DNA from: Solirubrobacteraceae bacterium
Lineage (GTDB): Bacteria; Actinomycetota; Thermoleophilia; Solirubrobacterales; Solirubrobacteraceae
Direction of reading: 5' to 3'
Assembly: GCA_030447505.1 (NCBI GenBank)
Contig: JAUJOT010000001.1
Location: forward strand, 352,295 to 416,294
Length of the DNA: 64,000 nucleotides
The notes beneath the pieces were generated by a model, which did no database searches, was not told where the DNA came from, and worked only from the letters and a program-made list of their open reading frames with translations. How positions within the stretch are numbered: the first letter of the stretch is position 1; each line of letters starts with the position of its first letter. The translations under genes and the position numbers were made by a program. This document shows positions 49,578 to 59,477 of this stretch, one piece after another.

Positions 49578-50001
49578 GAACAGGGGCTCGCGTAGTCTAA
49601 CCCGGGGGCTGCCCGTAGCGTGCGCCAGTGCGCACCTGCGTTTGTGGGCAACGCCGCGCAGGGTCGCTGCGGCAGGCTGCTGGCAGACAGGCCCGGTCCC
49701 ACGGACCCTGTGGGACGCGCCCTGACGCGACGTACGCCAACCTCACGAGTCAGCAGCAGCTCGGCTCCGGCGAGCCTGACGGGTTGCCGCGCGTCGCGAG
49801 GCGCTCGATCAGCGAGTGAAGCCGGAGATGTCGAAGAACGCCGGTTTGCGTCCTGCTCGCCGAAGCCCTGCTCGGGCTCGTCCACAAGCCAGCCGCAGTG
49901 CAGATCGCAGAGGTACGCTCCGAGGCGATCCCCCATCTCGCCCATGACCCTCCAATCGCGGCGGCCGATCTGGTCGATCTGACCGCTACGGTCTGTGCCT
50001 C

Positions 50002-50088
50002 GGAGGGGTGGCAGAGCGGTCGAATGCACCGGTCTTGAAAACCGGAGTCCGCGAGAGCGGACCGCGGGTTCGAATCCCGCCCCCTCCG
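50002..50088 (+). tRNA. tRNA-Ser (anticodon TGA)
   Basis: ggaggggtggcagagcggtcgaatgcaccggtctTGAaaaccggagtccgcgagagcggaccgcgggttcgaatcccgccccctccg. Confidence 0.95.
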
Positions 50089-50346
50089 TGCGAAGCCCCG
50101 CATTCGCGCCGCTTTCGTGTCCCACCGAACTGCTGGCTCCTGACTGCTGCTGACCGCTGTTGTCAAGCGCGCTGCCCGAGCCCGCGCCTGCGGCCGGCGG
50201 CGCCCCCTCGGGCTGCCTTGCCTACTCGGACCGGCGCCGTGCCATCTGTCCGGCCGCAGACTGCACCCAGGCCGATCCCGGGTACCCCTTCCGTCGGGCG
50301 GGGTCGCAGCGACGCGACCCGTCGAAACGACACCAGGAGCTATGAC

Positions 50347-50853
50347 GTGACGAACCCCGAAATCCCGGAGCGCACGCGCGGTGGGCTTGCCGGCAAGCTC
50401 GCGGGTCGCGCGAAGAAGGCCGCGGGGTCGGCGATCGGCAACGACGACCTCGCTCGCGAGGGTCGCCTCCAAGAGGCCCAGGTCGAGGCCGAGGACGACG
50501 CCGCCGCCGCAGCCGACCGCGCCCGCCAGGCCGAAGCCGAGGCCGAGCTCGAGGCCGAGCGCAGCCAGAACGAGGTCGAGCGTGAACGGCTGGAGAACGA
50601 GATCGCCGCGCGCGAGCGAGAGGACCAGATCGAGCGCGACCGCCGCGAGGCGGAGATCGCTGCGCAGGCCAACGCCGAGCGCGAGAAGGCGCAAGCCGAG
50701 TCCCAGCAGCACCTGCACGAGCGCGGCGCCGACATCGCTGAGCGCGCGGCGCAGGCCGAGCGCGCCGCGGCCGCGCAGGAGGCCGCGCGGCTCGAGCAGG
50801 AGGCGCGCGCCGCGGAGGCGAGCGCCGACGCCATCGACCCTGAGGAGCGATAG
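50347..50853 (+). CDS. CsbD-like N-terminus plus charged coiled coil
   Basis: GTG start; LAGKLAGRAKKAAGSAIGNDDLAREGRLQEAQVEAEDDAAAAADRARQAEAEAELEAERSQNEVERERLE... Confidence 0.7.
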   Translation: MTNPEIPERTRGGLAGKLAGRAKKAAGSAIGNDDLAREGRLQEAQVEAEDDAAAAADRARQAEAEAELEAERSQNEVERERLENEIAAREREDQIERDRREAEIAAQANAEREKAQAESQQHLHERGADIAERAAQAERAAAAQEAARLEQEARAAEASADAIDPEER

Positions 50854-51492
50854 ATGAGGATCAGAGCGATTCCCCGTGGCGCCGTCGGCGCAGGCGTCAA
50901 GCTCGCCCGGCTACCGCTTGACGTCGCGGTCTCGCTGCTGCCGGAAAGCGACGGCGGCGGCCCGCGACCGGCAGCGAGCATCGCCGTCGACCGCTGGGAG
51001 GCGACGATGCGCCAGCTGGCGGGCTACGCGCTGCTCGACGACGAGTTGCGCCAGGACGCGATCCGGCGCCGGATCGCCGCCGACGAGCGTGCGCGCGCGC
51101 TTCGCCTGCGCAACGCCGCCGAGGAGCGCAGCGCCGAAGCCGACGAGCGGCTCGCCGACCGCGCCGAGCAGACGGAAGAGCATCGCGCCGCGGCCGAGCA
51201 GCGCGCCGAGCGCCAGCGCGATCAGGCCGAGCAGCGCCGGGCGCAGCGCGCCCGTGGGGAAGCTCAGCGCGAGACGAAGGGCAAGGCCGCCAACCGCAGG
51301 GCGAAGGCGAAGGCCGAGGAGGCGATCGAGGAGCAGGCCGACGGGGCGCGCCTCGAGCAGCTCGAGGCCGAGGCGCAGGCGCTCGAGGAGGGCGAGGTCG
51401 CGGTCGCCGCGAAGTCCGAGGCGCAGCGCCTGCAGGACGCGGCGACGGCGAAGAAGGCGGCACGCAAGAAGGACCAGCCGACGCAGGCATGA
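50854..51492 (+). CDS. Charged coiled-coil protein
   Basis: VGAGVKLARLPLDVAVSLLPE then long E/R/A/Q-rich helix; starts directly after the preceding stop. Confidence 0.65.
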   Translation: MRIRAIPRGAVGAGVKLARLPLDVAVSLLPESDGGGPRPAASIAVDRWEATMRQLAGYALLDDELRQDAIRRRIAADERARALRLRNAAEERSAEADERLADRAEQTEEHRAAAEQRAERQRDQAEQRRAQRARGEAQRETKGKAANRRAKAKAEEAIEEQADGARLEQLEAEAQALEEGEVAVAAKSEAQRLQDAATAKKAARKKDQPTQA

Positions 51493-51548
51493 ACCGCGGC
51501 GGGCTGCTGGCGCGACGGCCGGCAGCCGCCGCCCGTCAAGATGTGCGC

Positions 51549-51794
51549 ATGTCCGCGACGCCCGTCGTCTGCCCGCGCTGCTCCAACGTGTTCGAATGCG
51601 GTGTCGACACCGGCTCGTGCTGGTGCGCGGACGCGAGCGTCAACGACATCACGCGCGCCTCGCTCGTCGAGTTCTACGACGGCTGTCTGTGCGCGGACTG
51701 CCTCAAGACGCTCGAGGACGCACGCCCGCCGGTGCCGACGGTGCGCGCGTTTCTCGCAAGCCAGCTCCGGCTCAAGCGCCGCCGGCGGGCGTGA
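51549..51794 (+). CDS. Cysteine-rich CWC-like small protein
   Basis: VVCPRCSNVFECGVDTGSCWCADASVNDITRASLVEFYDGCLCADCLKTL. Confidence 0.75.
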   Translation: MSATPVVCPRCSNVFECGVDTGSCWCADASVNDITRASLVEFYDGCLCADCLKTLEDARPPVPTVRAFLASQLRLKRRRRA

Positions 51795-51831
51795 TGCGGG
51801 CCGCGGGCTGCAGATCCGCTGGGTGGCATCG

Positions 51832-52743
51832 GTGAGACAGACCGAGATCCGCCTGCACGGGCACCGGCTCAGCTACCGCAGCGGCGGCCGCGGGCCGGTG
51901 CTGCTGCTGATCCACGGCATCACGAGCTCCTCGGCCAGCTGGAACCCCGTGCTGGCGCAGCTCGCCACCCGCTTCACCGTCGTCGCGCCCGATCTGCTCG
52001 GCCATGGGCAGTCCGACAAGCCGCGCGGCGACTACTCGCTCGGCGCCAGCGCCTCGCTGATGCGCGACCTGATGGTCGCGCTCGGCCATCAGCGCGCGAC
52101 GATCGTCGGCCACTCGCTCGGTGGCGGGATCGCGATGCAGATGGCCTACCAGTTCCCCGAGCGGGTCGAGCGGCTCGTGCTCGTATCGAGCGGCGGCCTC
52201 GGCCGCCAGGTGACGCCGGTGCTGCGCGCCGTCGCGCTGCCCGCCGCAGAGTACCTCCTGCCGCTGCTGACCTCGCAGCCGCTCGTCAGCACGGGGGCGA
52301 AGCTCGGCGGCTGGATCCGGCAGATCGGCCTGCGCGTCGGGGGCGACATCGCGGCGATGGCGGCCGGCTTCGCGTCGCTGCAGGACATCGAGGCGCGCCG
52401 TGCCTTCGTGCACACCGCCCGCTCGGTGATCGACATCGCCGGCCAGCGCGTCAGCGCGACCGACAAGCTCTATCTCGCCGAGGCCGTTCCGACGCTGATC
52501 CTGTGGGGCGATCGCGACTCGATCATCCCCGCGCACCACGGGATCAGCGCGCACGAGCTGATGCCCGGCAGCCGGCTGCGGATCTTCGCCGGCGTCGGCC
52601 ACTTCCCGCACCACGACGATCCGGCCGGGTTCGTGGCGGCGTTGAGCGACTTCACCGACACCACCCAGCCCTCGCAGCCCGACGACGACCGGCTGCGACG
52701 ACTCGTCGTCGAGCACGGCGAGCGCGCAGAGCACGTGGCCTGA
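51832..52743 (+). CDS. Alpha/beta hydrolase
   Basis: LLLIHGITSSSASWNPVL; VVAPDLLGHGQSDKPRG; IVGHSLGGGIAMQMA; LWGDRDSIIP; GVGHFPHHDDP. Confidence 0.92.
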   Translation: MRQTEIRLHGHRLSYRSGGRGPVLLLIHGITSSSASWNPVLAQLATRFTVVAPDLLGHGQSDKPRGDYSLGASASLMRDLMVALGHQRATIVGHSLGGGIAMQMAYQFPERVERLVLVSSGGLGRQVTPVLRAVALPAAEYLLPLLTSQPLVSTGAKLGGWIRQIGLRVGGDIAAMAAGFASLQDIEARRAFVHTARSVIDIAGQRVSATDKLYLAEAVPTLILWGDRDSIIPAHHGISAHELMPGSRLRIFAGVGHFPHHDDPAGFVAALSDFTDTTQPSQPDDDRLRRLVVEHGERAEHVA

Positions 52744-52766
52744 CCGAGCCGGGGCGCAGGTCGGCG

Positions 52767-53879
52767 CTAGAACTGCGCGGCGACGACGGAGTGCCCTCTG
52801 GCGCCGGGCTCGGCGAAGCGCACGAGGCGCTCCGCCTCGGCCTCGAGCTCGTTCATCGCGCGCTTTCGAACGCTTCCGAAGGGCTCCAATGTCAGCGTCG
52901 CCACGCGGCGCTTGACCGCGATCGCCCAGGTACCCGCGACGACGCCGTCGACGAGGAAGGTCGCCTTGACACGCAGGTTCTTCGTCGTCACGAGCGGCCG
53001 GTGCTCGTCGGCGATGACGCGCGAGCGGTCCTCCCAGGCGAGCACGAGGTTGTCGAACTCGGCCAGCAGGCGCGGGGGAGCCGCCACGTCGGCGCCGGGA
53101 CGCGGCGCGTCGGGCAGATCGAACAGCTCGCGCCGGCCGCCTTCGTCGCCGAACACCTCGAGCTCGTCGCGCATGTCGTCGAGGACGGCCTTCATGTCAC
53201 CGACGCCCGACCACGCCTGCACGTCCTTCGCGCTCGCGGGGCCGAACGCGCCGAGGTAGCGCCGCACGAGCGCCTGCGCGGCGCCGTCGCGTGCGAGCGG
53301 CTCGCCGAGCCATTCGCCGGCGAGCGTGAACTCGACGCGGCGGCCGAAGCCCCAGCGCGCGTCCCCGCTGGGCACCATGACGAGCGGCAGGAGCGTGCGC
53401 ACCGCGTAGCCGAGCGCGCGGTCGTCGACGTCGGGAAACTGCTCCTGCAGCTGCGCGCGGATCTCGTCGAATGCCAGCGACCTCCCCGTCAGGAGCTTGC
53501 GCGCGGCGGGGAGCACCTGCTCGGGATCGAGCAGCTCCGCGCGTGCGCCGAGCACGCGCAGGGCGACCGACGCCGGCGGCTGCAGCGCCATCCGCAGCGC
53601 GGCGTAGTCGGCCGCGCTGAACAGGTGAAGCGTGGAGCGCATGAGCGGCGCGCGCACGACGCGACGCTCGTGCAGCGCGCGCCGCAGCGCCTCCTCCTCG
53701 AAGCCCTCGACGCGCGTCCACAGCCCGATGAAGGGGTGCTTGGGCTCCTGCGCCTGCATGCCCGCCAGCCGCTCGACGGCCTCCGGGACGCCGACCCCGC
53801 ACGCGCGCTCGAGCAGCATCTGCCGCGCGAGCGTCGCGCGGTTGAGGTCGACCGGCGTCAGGACCGGCGCGCTCGTCAC
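52767..53879 (-). CDS. Winged-helix DNA-binding domain protein (HTH_42-like)
   Basis: VERLAGMQAQEPKHPFIGLWTRVEGFEEEALRRALHERRVVRAPLMRSTLHLFSAADY; GTGA overlap with the upstream merR stop. Confidence 0.8.
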   Translation of the reverse strand: MTSAPVLTPVDLNRATLARQMLLERACGVGVPEAVERLAGMQAQEPKHPFIGLWTRVEGFEEEALRRALHERRVVRAPLMRSTLHLFSAADYAALRMALQPPASVALRVLGARAELLDPEQVLPAARKLLTGRSLAFDEIRAQLQEQFPDVDDRALGYAVRTLLPLVMVPSGDARWGFGRRVEFTLAGEWLGEPLARDGAAQALVRRYLGAFGPASAKDVQAWSGVGDMKAVLDDMRDELEVFGDEGGRRELFDLPDAPRPGADVAAPPRLLAEFDNLVLAWEDRSRVIADEHRPLVTTKNLRVKATFLVDGVVAGTWAIAVKRRVATLTLEPFGSVRKRAMNELEAEAERLVRFAEPGARGHSVVAAQF

Positions 53880-54655
53880 GACGGCGACGGCGGCGGCGGC
53901 GGGGCCGCGGCGCCGGCGCCGTCTGTCGCCATCCGCTCGAGCGCCCGCGCACCCTCGCGGTCGACCGCCGATCTCATCGCCATCCCGAAGAGCGCCAGCA
54001 GCGACTGCGAGGCCAGCGGCTGCAACCGCTCGAGCGCATCCTGCACCGCCGGCCAGCCCTCGTCGGGCCGGCCCGCCTCCTCGAACGGCGTCCAGACCGT
54101 CTCGAGGAAGAGATCGACGTAGATCTGCGCGAGCCGGTCGGCGTGCTCGCGAACCGTCGCCGTGAACTCCAGGGATCGCTCGAGCGGCACGCCGAGCTTC
54201 TGCAGCTCGCGGCCGGCCTTCGCCAGCCGCGGGCTGGGAACCTCGAAGCGCCCGTCGGGAAGCTGGCGCAGAAGCCCCAACGAGAGCGACTTGGTGAGCA
54301 TCTTCGGATCGGCGCTGCCCCACTCGGCGATCAGCTCGGCGATCCCGACGATCTCCGGCTCCTCGGCGACGAACGGACGCGCCAGCGCGTGCTTGAAGCG
54401 CAGCACCTCGCTGCTCGAACCGCCCGCGCCGTCGAGCAGGCGCTTGATGAGCTCGAGCTTGAAGCCTTCGGTCTGCAGCTCCTGGATCAGCTCGAGGCGC
54501 GCGATGTGCTCGGCCCCGTAGTAGCCGGTGCGCCCGCGCAGCTGCGGCGGCGGCAGCAGACCGCGCGACTGGTGGGCGCGGATGTTGCGGACCGTCATGC
54601 CGATCTTGCGCGCCAGCTCGTCGATCGTCAGAACGGTGTCATCAGTCGATGTCAC
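53876..54655 (-). CDS. MerR family transcriptional regulator
   Basis: LTIDELARKIGMTVRNIRAHQSRGLLPPPQLRGRTGYYGAEHIARLELIQELQTEGFKL. Confidence 0.9.
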   Translation of the reverse strand: MTSTDDTVLTIDELARKIGMTVRNIRAHQSRGLLPPPQLRGRTGYYGAEHIARLELIQELQTEGFKLELIKRLLDGAGGSSSEVLRFKHALARPFVAEEPEIVGIAELIAEWGSADPKMLTKSLSLGLLRQLPDGRFEVPSPRLAKAGRELQKLGVPLERSLEFTATVREHADRLAQIYVDLFLETVWTPFEEAGRPDEGWPAVQDALERLQPLASQSLLALFGMAMRSAVDREGARALERMATDGAGAAAPPPPPSPS

Positions 54656-54709
54656 ATATCACACCATACCCCGTTGACACGCTGCCGCGGGCAAGGTGAG
54701 ATAGACGCC

Positions 54710-55114
54710 GTGTCACCGGTGATCCCCCGCTTCGAGCTCGACGAGGAGAGCTCCGGCGCAGGCGCGCATGTTATCCGCGTTCGCGGTGAGATCCACGTCT
54801 CCACGGCGCCCGAGTTCGCACAGCGTCTGTCGGCCGCGATCGACAGCGGCAAGACGGCGATCGTGCTCGACATGTCCGGCGTCGAGTTCATCGACTCCAC
54901 CGGTCTCAGCGTGCTGCTCAACGGGCTGCGGCTCGTGACGCAGATGCAGGGCCGGATGGCCGTCGTCTGCGCCAACCCGACGGTCCTGCGGCTCTTTCAG
55001 ATCACGAGCCTCGACGACACCTTCGACATCTTCGACGATCGCGCGAACGCCGTCGCGCACGTGCTTCAGGACTCCGATCTGAGCGCCGATGACAGCTCGG
55101 CGGGCGCGCCGTAG
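54710..55114 (+). CDS. STAS domain anti-sigma factor antagonist
   Basis: IRVRGEIHVSTAPEFAQRLSAAIDSGKTAIVLDMSGVEFIDSTGLSVLLNGLRL. Confidence 0.92.
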   Translation: MSPVIPRFELDEESSGAGAHVIRVRGEIHVSTAPEFAQRLSAAIDSGKTAIVLDMSGVEFIDSTGLSVLLNGLRLVTQMQGRMAVVCANPTVLRLFQITSLDDTFDIFDDRANAVAHVLQDSDLSADDSSAGAP

Positions 55115-56328
55115 GGCGCGAGCACCGCGGGCAGCGCGATCGAGCCGTCCTCGCGCTGGCCGTTCTCGAGCAGTGCGATCAGGGTCCGGCTGACCGCGAC
55201 GGCGGTGCCGTTGAGCGTGTGCAGCGTCTCGGGCCTGCCGCCTTCGCGACGCATCCGGATCTCCAGCCGCCGGGCCTGGAAGTCGGTCGTGTTCGAGGTC
55301 GACGTGACCTCGCGAAAGCGGCCCTGCCCGGGCAGCCAGGCCTCGATGTCGTACTTCTTCGCCGCGCTCGAGCCGAGGTCGTCGACGGCGATGTTCACGA
55401 CGCGGTAGGGCACCTCGAGCTCGCTGAAGATCTCCTCCTCGATCGCGAGCAGCCGGTCGTGCTCCGCGGCGCTCTCCTCGGGCTCGACGAACGAGAACAT
55501 CTCGACCTTGTCGAACTGGTGCACGCGGAAGATCCCGCGCGTGTCCTTGCCGCCGGCGCCGGCCTCGCGGCGAAAGCACGGCGAGAAGCCCGCGTAGCGC
55601 AGCGGCAGGTCGGCGGCGTCGAGGATCTCGCCCGCGTGCAGCGAGGCGAGCGCGACCTCGCTCGTGCCGACGAGGTACAGGTCGTCGGCCGGCAGGTGGT
55701 AGATCTGCTGCTCGGTGTCGGGCAGGAAGCCCGTCCCGTAGAGCGCCTGCTCGCGCACGAGCACGGGCGGGATGACGGGTTCGAAGCCCTTGCCGCGCAG
55801 CTTGGCGAGCGCCCACTGCACGAGCGCGAGCTCGAGCATCACGAGGTCGCCGCGCAGGTAGGAGAAGCGCGTGCCCGAGAGCCGGGCGGCGCGCTCCATG
55901 TCGATCCGCTCGCCCGCGAGCTCGAGGTGGTCGCGGCCGGTCCTCGACGCGTCGCCGACGACCCGCAGCACCTCGTCCTCGGCCTCGGCGGCCGTCGCGT
56001 CGGGCACGTTGGGCAGCGTCCGCAGCAGCTCCTGCAGCTCGGCCTCGGCGGCGCGCGCCTGCTCGCCGTGCGCCTTGACCTCGCCCGACAGCGACTTCAG
56101 CCGGTCGAGCGTCACCGAGACGTCCTGCCCCTCGCGCTTGCCGCGCGCCACCTGGTCGGACGCGGACTTCTGCTCGGCGCGCAGCCCCTCGGCGGCCCGC
56201 TGCGCCTCGCGCCAGCGCGCATCGAGCTCCAGGACGCGGTCCAGCCGCCGGGCCGAGTCGTCGCCGCGGCGCGAGAGCGCTGCTCGCACCGCGTCGGGCT
56301 CGCGGCGAATCAGCCTGAGGTCCAGCAC
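55066..56328 (-). CDS. serS: Serine--tRNA ligase
   Basis: MLDLRLIRREPDAVRAALSRRG; TGFLPDTEQQIYHL; PLRYAGFSPCFRREAGAGGKDTRGIFRVHQFDKVEMF. Confidence 0.97.
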   Translation of the reverse strand: MLDLRLIRREPDAVRAALSRRGDDSARRLDRVLELDARWREAQRAAEGLRAEQKSASDQVARGKREGQDVSVTLDRLKSLSGEVKAHGEQARAAEAELQELLRTLPNVPDATAAEAEDEVLRVVGDASRTGRDHLELAGERIDMERAARLSGTRFSYLRGDLVMLELALVQWALAKLRGKGFEPVIPPVLVREQALYGTGFLPDTEQQIYHLPADDLYLVGTSEVALASLHAGEILDAADLPLRYAGFSPCFRREAGAGGKDTRGIFRVHQFDKVEMFSFVEPEESAAEHDRLLAIEEEIFSELEVPYRVVNIAVDDLGSSAAKKYDIEAWLPGQGRFREVTSTSNTTDFQARRLEIRMRREGGRPETLHTLNGTAVAVSRTLIALLENGQREDGSIALPAVLAPYGAPAELSSALRSES

Positions 56329-56337
56329 GAAAGGCGG

Positions 56338-56763
56338 CTACTCGCCTTGGATCGACTCTGGTCCCGGCGCGCCGAGCTTGTCGTCGGCGTCTCCGGCGCC
56401 CTTCCCCGCGTACTTGGCGACGAACTCCGCGACCTGGCGCATCTCCTCGCCCGTGACGATGTTCTCGGGCATGATCGCACCCGAGAACCCGCCGTTCTGG
56501 ATCGCGAAGACGACGTCTTCGACGCTCTCCTGGCGATCGTCGAAGTTCGGGCCGTCCTCGCGCTCGCGGTCTGCGACGTCGGTCGTCGAGCCCTGCGTTC
56601 CGGCCGCCTCGAACGTGTGACAGCCGCCGCAGCGGTCAACGAAGATCTTCGCGCCGCGATGGTTGGGATCGTCCTCCGCGAGCTCGATGTCCGACGATCC
56701 GCAGCCCGCGGCGACGGACGCCGCGGCAGCGAGGCATACGGCGATCAGAACGCGTCGGGCCAT
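56338..56763 (-). CDS. Class I cytochrome c lipoprotein
   Basis: Lipobox VAAGCG; GAKIFVDRCGGCHTFEAAG (CxxCH); IMPENIVTGEEMRQVAEFVAKYAG. Confidence 0.9.
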   Translation of the reverse strand: MARRVLIAVCLAAAASVAAGCGSSDIELAEDDPNHRGAKIFVDRCGGCHTFEAAGTQGSTTDVADREREDGPNFDDRQESVEDVVFAIQNGGFSGAIMPENIVTGEEMRQVAEFVAKYAGKGAGDADDKLGAPGPESIQGE

Positions 56764-56786
56764 GGGCGCGCAGATCATACGGAACA

Positions 56787-57197
56787 ATGGCGCAGGCAAT
56801 GTCCCGCTCGATGCTCATCGCCGCCGTGCTCGCCGTCCTCTCGATCGCCCTCGCCGGCTGCGGCGACGACGACGTCTTCCGCACCGATCGGCCGATCGTG
56901 CGCCTCACCGTCGACGAGTACCGGATCGTTCCGCAGAACGTCGTCGTCAAGCCCGGCCGGCTGAAGGTCGCCGTGCGCAACGCCGGCCGGCTGACCCACA
57001 ACCTCGCGATCCAGATTGCGGAGGGTCCGGACGGCAAGCCGGTCGACGTTCCCGGCGGGCGTGTCGGCACGATGCAGCCCGGCGCGACCGGCGAGCCGAT
57101 CAAGGTGACGCTCGCGCCCGGCAGCTACCGGCTCGTGTGCACGATCGCCAACCACGACGACCTCGGCCAGTACGGCGAGCTCGAGGTGCAGGAGTGA
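56787..57197 (+). CDS. Cupredoxin-like lipoprotein
   Basis: Lipobox ALAGCG; YRIVPQNVVVKPGRLKVAVRNAGRLTHNLAI; GSYRLVCTIANHDDLGQYGELEV. Confidence 0.85.
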   Translation: MAQAMSRSMLIAAVLAVLSIALAGCGDDDVFRTDRPIVRLTVDEYRIVPQNVVVKPGRLKVAVRNAGRLTHNLAIQIAEGPDGKPVDVPGGRVGTMQPGATGEPIKVTLAPGSYRLVCTIANHDDLGQYGELEVQE

Positions 57198-57688
57198 GGA
57201 CCGCCGACCCGGCACGCGCGTTCCGCGACACGATCGGTCGCTTCTCGACCGGCGTGACGATCGTGACGGCGATCGGGGCCGACGGCCCGGCCGGGATGAC
57301 GACGAACGCGATCGCCTCGCTGTCGCTTGACCCGCTGCTGCTGATCGTCTGCTTCGAGATGCGCTCGCGCACGCTCGAGGTCGTGCGCACGACGCGGCGC
57401 TTCGCGGTCAACGTCCTGCGCGCGGGCGACGAGGAGCTCGCCGCGGTGTTCGCCTCCAAGCGCGTCGGGCCCGCGAAGTTCGAGGCGCTGACCGAGCACG
57501 GGTGGAGCGAGGTGCACGGCGTGCCGGTGCTCGACCGGGCGCTGGCGTGGATCGCCTGCGAGCTGCGCGAGCTGCGCCCCGGCGGAGACCACGAGATCGG
57601 CATCGGCGAGGTCGTCGCGACCGGCGCTGCGCAGGACGGCGATCCGCTCGTCTTCTACCGCGGCGCCTACACCACCGTCGCGCACTAG
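57194..57688 (+). CDS. Flavin reductase domain protein
   Basis: FRDTIGRFSTGVTIVTAIGADGPAGMTTNAIASLSLDPLLLIVCF; GTGA overlap with the previous gene. Confidence 0.9.
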   Translation: MRTADPARAFRDTIGRFSTGVTIVTAIGADGPAGMTTNAIASLSLDPLLLIVCFEMRSRTLEVVRTTRRFAVNVLRAGDEELAAVFASKRVGPAKFEALTEHGWSEVHGVPVLDRALAWIACELRELRPGGDHEIGIGEVVATGAAQDGDPLVFYRGAYTTVAH

Positions 57689-57703
57689 CGCGGGGCTGCG
57701 GCG

Positions 57704-58573
57704 TTGCGAGGTCGCATCTGCGCGATCACCGGGGCAAGCTCGGGCCTCGGCTACGAGACGGCGCTCGCGCTCGCGCGCAAGGGCGCGACCGTCGCCCTGC
57801 TGTGTCGCAGCGAGGAGCGCGGCGCGCAGGCGCGCGACCGGATCGCGGCGCAGAGCGGCAACGAGGACCTGCACGTCGTGCACTGCGACCACGCCAACCT
57901 CGACACCGTGCGCGCCGCCGCCGGCGAGCTGCTCGCGCGCTTCCCCGCGCTGCACGTGCTCGTCAACAACGCGGGGCTGCTGCTCAACCAGCGCCGGATC
58001 ACGGTCGACGGCCTCGAGGAGACCTTCCAGGTCAACCACCTCGGCGCATTCCTGCTCACCGACCTGCTGCTCGAGCGCCTCACGGCCTGCGCGCCCGCCC
58101 GCGTGATCACCGTCTCCTCCGTCGCCCACCGTGCGGCGACGCTGGACCTCGCCGACCTGCAGTCCGAGCGCCTCTACGACGGCTGGACGGCCTACGCGCG
58201 CTCCAAGCTCGCCAACGTCCTGTTCACGTTCGAGCTCGCGCGCCGCCTGCAGGGCAGCGGCGTCACGGCGAACACGCTGCACCCCGGGATCGTGCGATCC
58301 GGCTTCGGCCACAACAACGGCCTCGTCATGCGGGCGTTCATGACGGTCACGCAGCTGCCGCCGCTCGGCGTCTCGCCACGCCGCGGCGCGCGCACGCAGG
58401 TCTGGCTCGCCAGCGCGCCCGCGGTCGAGGACGTCAGCGGCCGCTACTTCGTCCGCCGCCGCGCGCGCCGCGCGTCGCCGAGCTCCTACGATCAGGATGC
58501 GCAACGACGGTTGTGGGAGGCAAGCGAAGCCCTGCTCGCCGGATCCGGCGACGCAGCGGGCTCGCCGTCCTGA
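57704..58573 (+). CDS. SDR family oxidoreductase (retinol dehydrogenase-like)
   Basis: ICAITGASSGLGYETALALARKGATVALLCRS; LVNNAGLLL; YARSKLANVLFTFELARRL. Confidence 0.9.
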   Translation: MRGRICAITGASSGLGYETALALARKGATVALLCRSEERGAQARDRIAAQSGNEDLHVVHCDHANLDTVRAAAGELLARFPALHVLVNNAGLLLNQRRITVDGLEETFQVNHLGAFLLTDLLLERLTACAPARVITVSSVAHRAATLDLADLQSERLYDGWTAYARSKLANVLFTFELARRLQGSGVTANTLHPGIVRSGFGHNNGLVMRAFMTVTQLPPLGVSPRRGARTQVWLASAPAVEDVSGRYFVRRRARRASPSSYDQDAQRRLWEASEALLAGSGDAAGSPS

Positions 58574-58707
58574 GCTCGAGGGTCAGGACACGCGCCCAGC
58601 CCACCGCTCGAGCAGTGGTCGTCCGCGAAGCGCACAGGCGCGTCGCGGCGACCACTACGATCCGTCGCGCGGGGAACGACGAGTCACGTCCAGCCACCGG
58701 AGGTTCG

Positions 58708-59421
58708 ATGTCCGCAGTCCGCCGTGCCCTCGCTGTTCTCCCCGCCGCCGCGGCCGTCATCGCAGCCCCGTCCGCACACGCGGCCGAGATCAAGACGTTT
58801 CCGTGCGTTTCGTACATCGCCGGCGAGCAGACGATGCCGGTCGCCGCCGCCGGCTTCACACCGGGCGGCTTCGTCACGCTCTACACCAACACGAACGCTG
58901 ACCCGACGCCGCGGATCCTCACATCCGCGCGCCTGGATGCGGTCGGCGGCTTCCAGGCGATCACGTTGCCGCCCCCGCTCACGAAGTCCGACGCCAACCT
59001 CGAGACGTTCAACCTGATCGCCGAGGACAGGACGAACCCGACCGCGCCGGTCATCGCAGCCGCGCCCTTCCAGGTCGTGCGCTTCGGCCTGACGCGCAGC
59101 CCGAAGCCCAAGCGCCCGCACCAGGCGGTCCGCTACACCGCGCGCGGGTTCCTGCCCGGCAAGAGGGTCTACGCGCACTTCCGCTACGGCGGCAGGACGA
59201 ACCCCGGCGAGCGGGGCTGGAGGCGAGCGGTCACCCGCCGCACGGTCAGCCTCGGCATCGCCAAGGGCCCGTGCGGCATCACCTCCAAGAGGATGCGCGC
59301 GCTGCCGACGCGGGTCCGCTACGGCGCGTGGCGCGCGTACGTCGACCAGTCCAGGACGTTCTCGCTCAAGACGCGCCCGCAGTGGATCGACCCGTTCTCG
59401 ATCACGCGCGTCCTGCGCTAG
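58708..59421 (+). CDS. Secreted hypothetical protein with two beta-rich repeats
   Basis: Signal peptide MSAVRRALAVLPAAAAVIAAPSAHAA; PVAAAGFTPGGFVTLYTN and YTARGFLPGKRVYAHFRYGG. Confidence 0.65.
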   Translation: MSAVRRALAVLPAAAAVIAAPSAHAAEIKTFPCVSYIAGEQTMPVAAAGFTPGGFVTLYTNTNADPTPRILTSARLDAVGGFQAITLPPPLTKSDANLETFNLIAEDRTNPTAPVIAAAPFQVVRFGLTRSPKPKRPHQAVRYTARGFLPGKRVYAHFRYGGRTNPGERGWRRAVTRRTVSLGIAKGPCGITSKRMRALPTRVRYGAWRAYVDQSRTFSLKTRPQWIDPFSITRVLR

Positions 59422-59477
59422 GAGCGTTCATCGAGCGACGCGCGCTCAGCCCTCGCCCGGCTGCACGAGCTTGAGCG

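Noticed and set aside
57125-58504. 459-aa minus-strand ORF
   Set aside because: Antisense to the flavin reductase and SDR genes, both with clear motifs.
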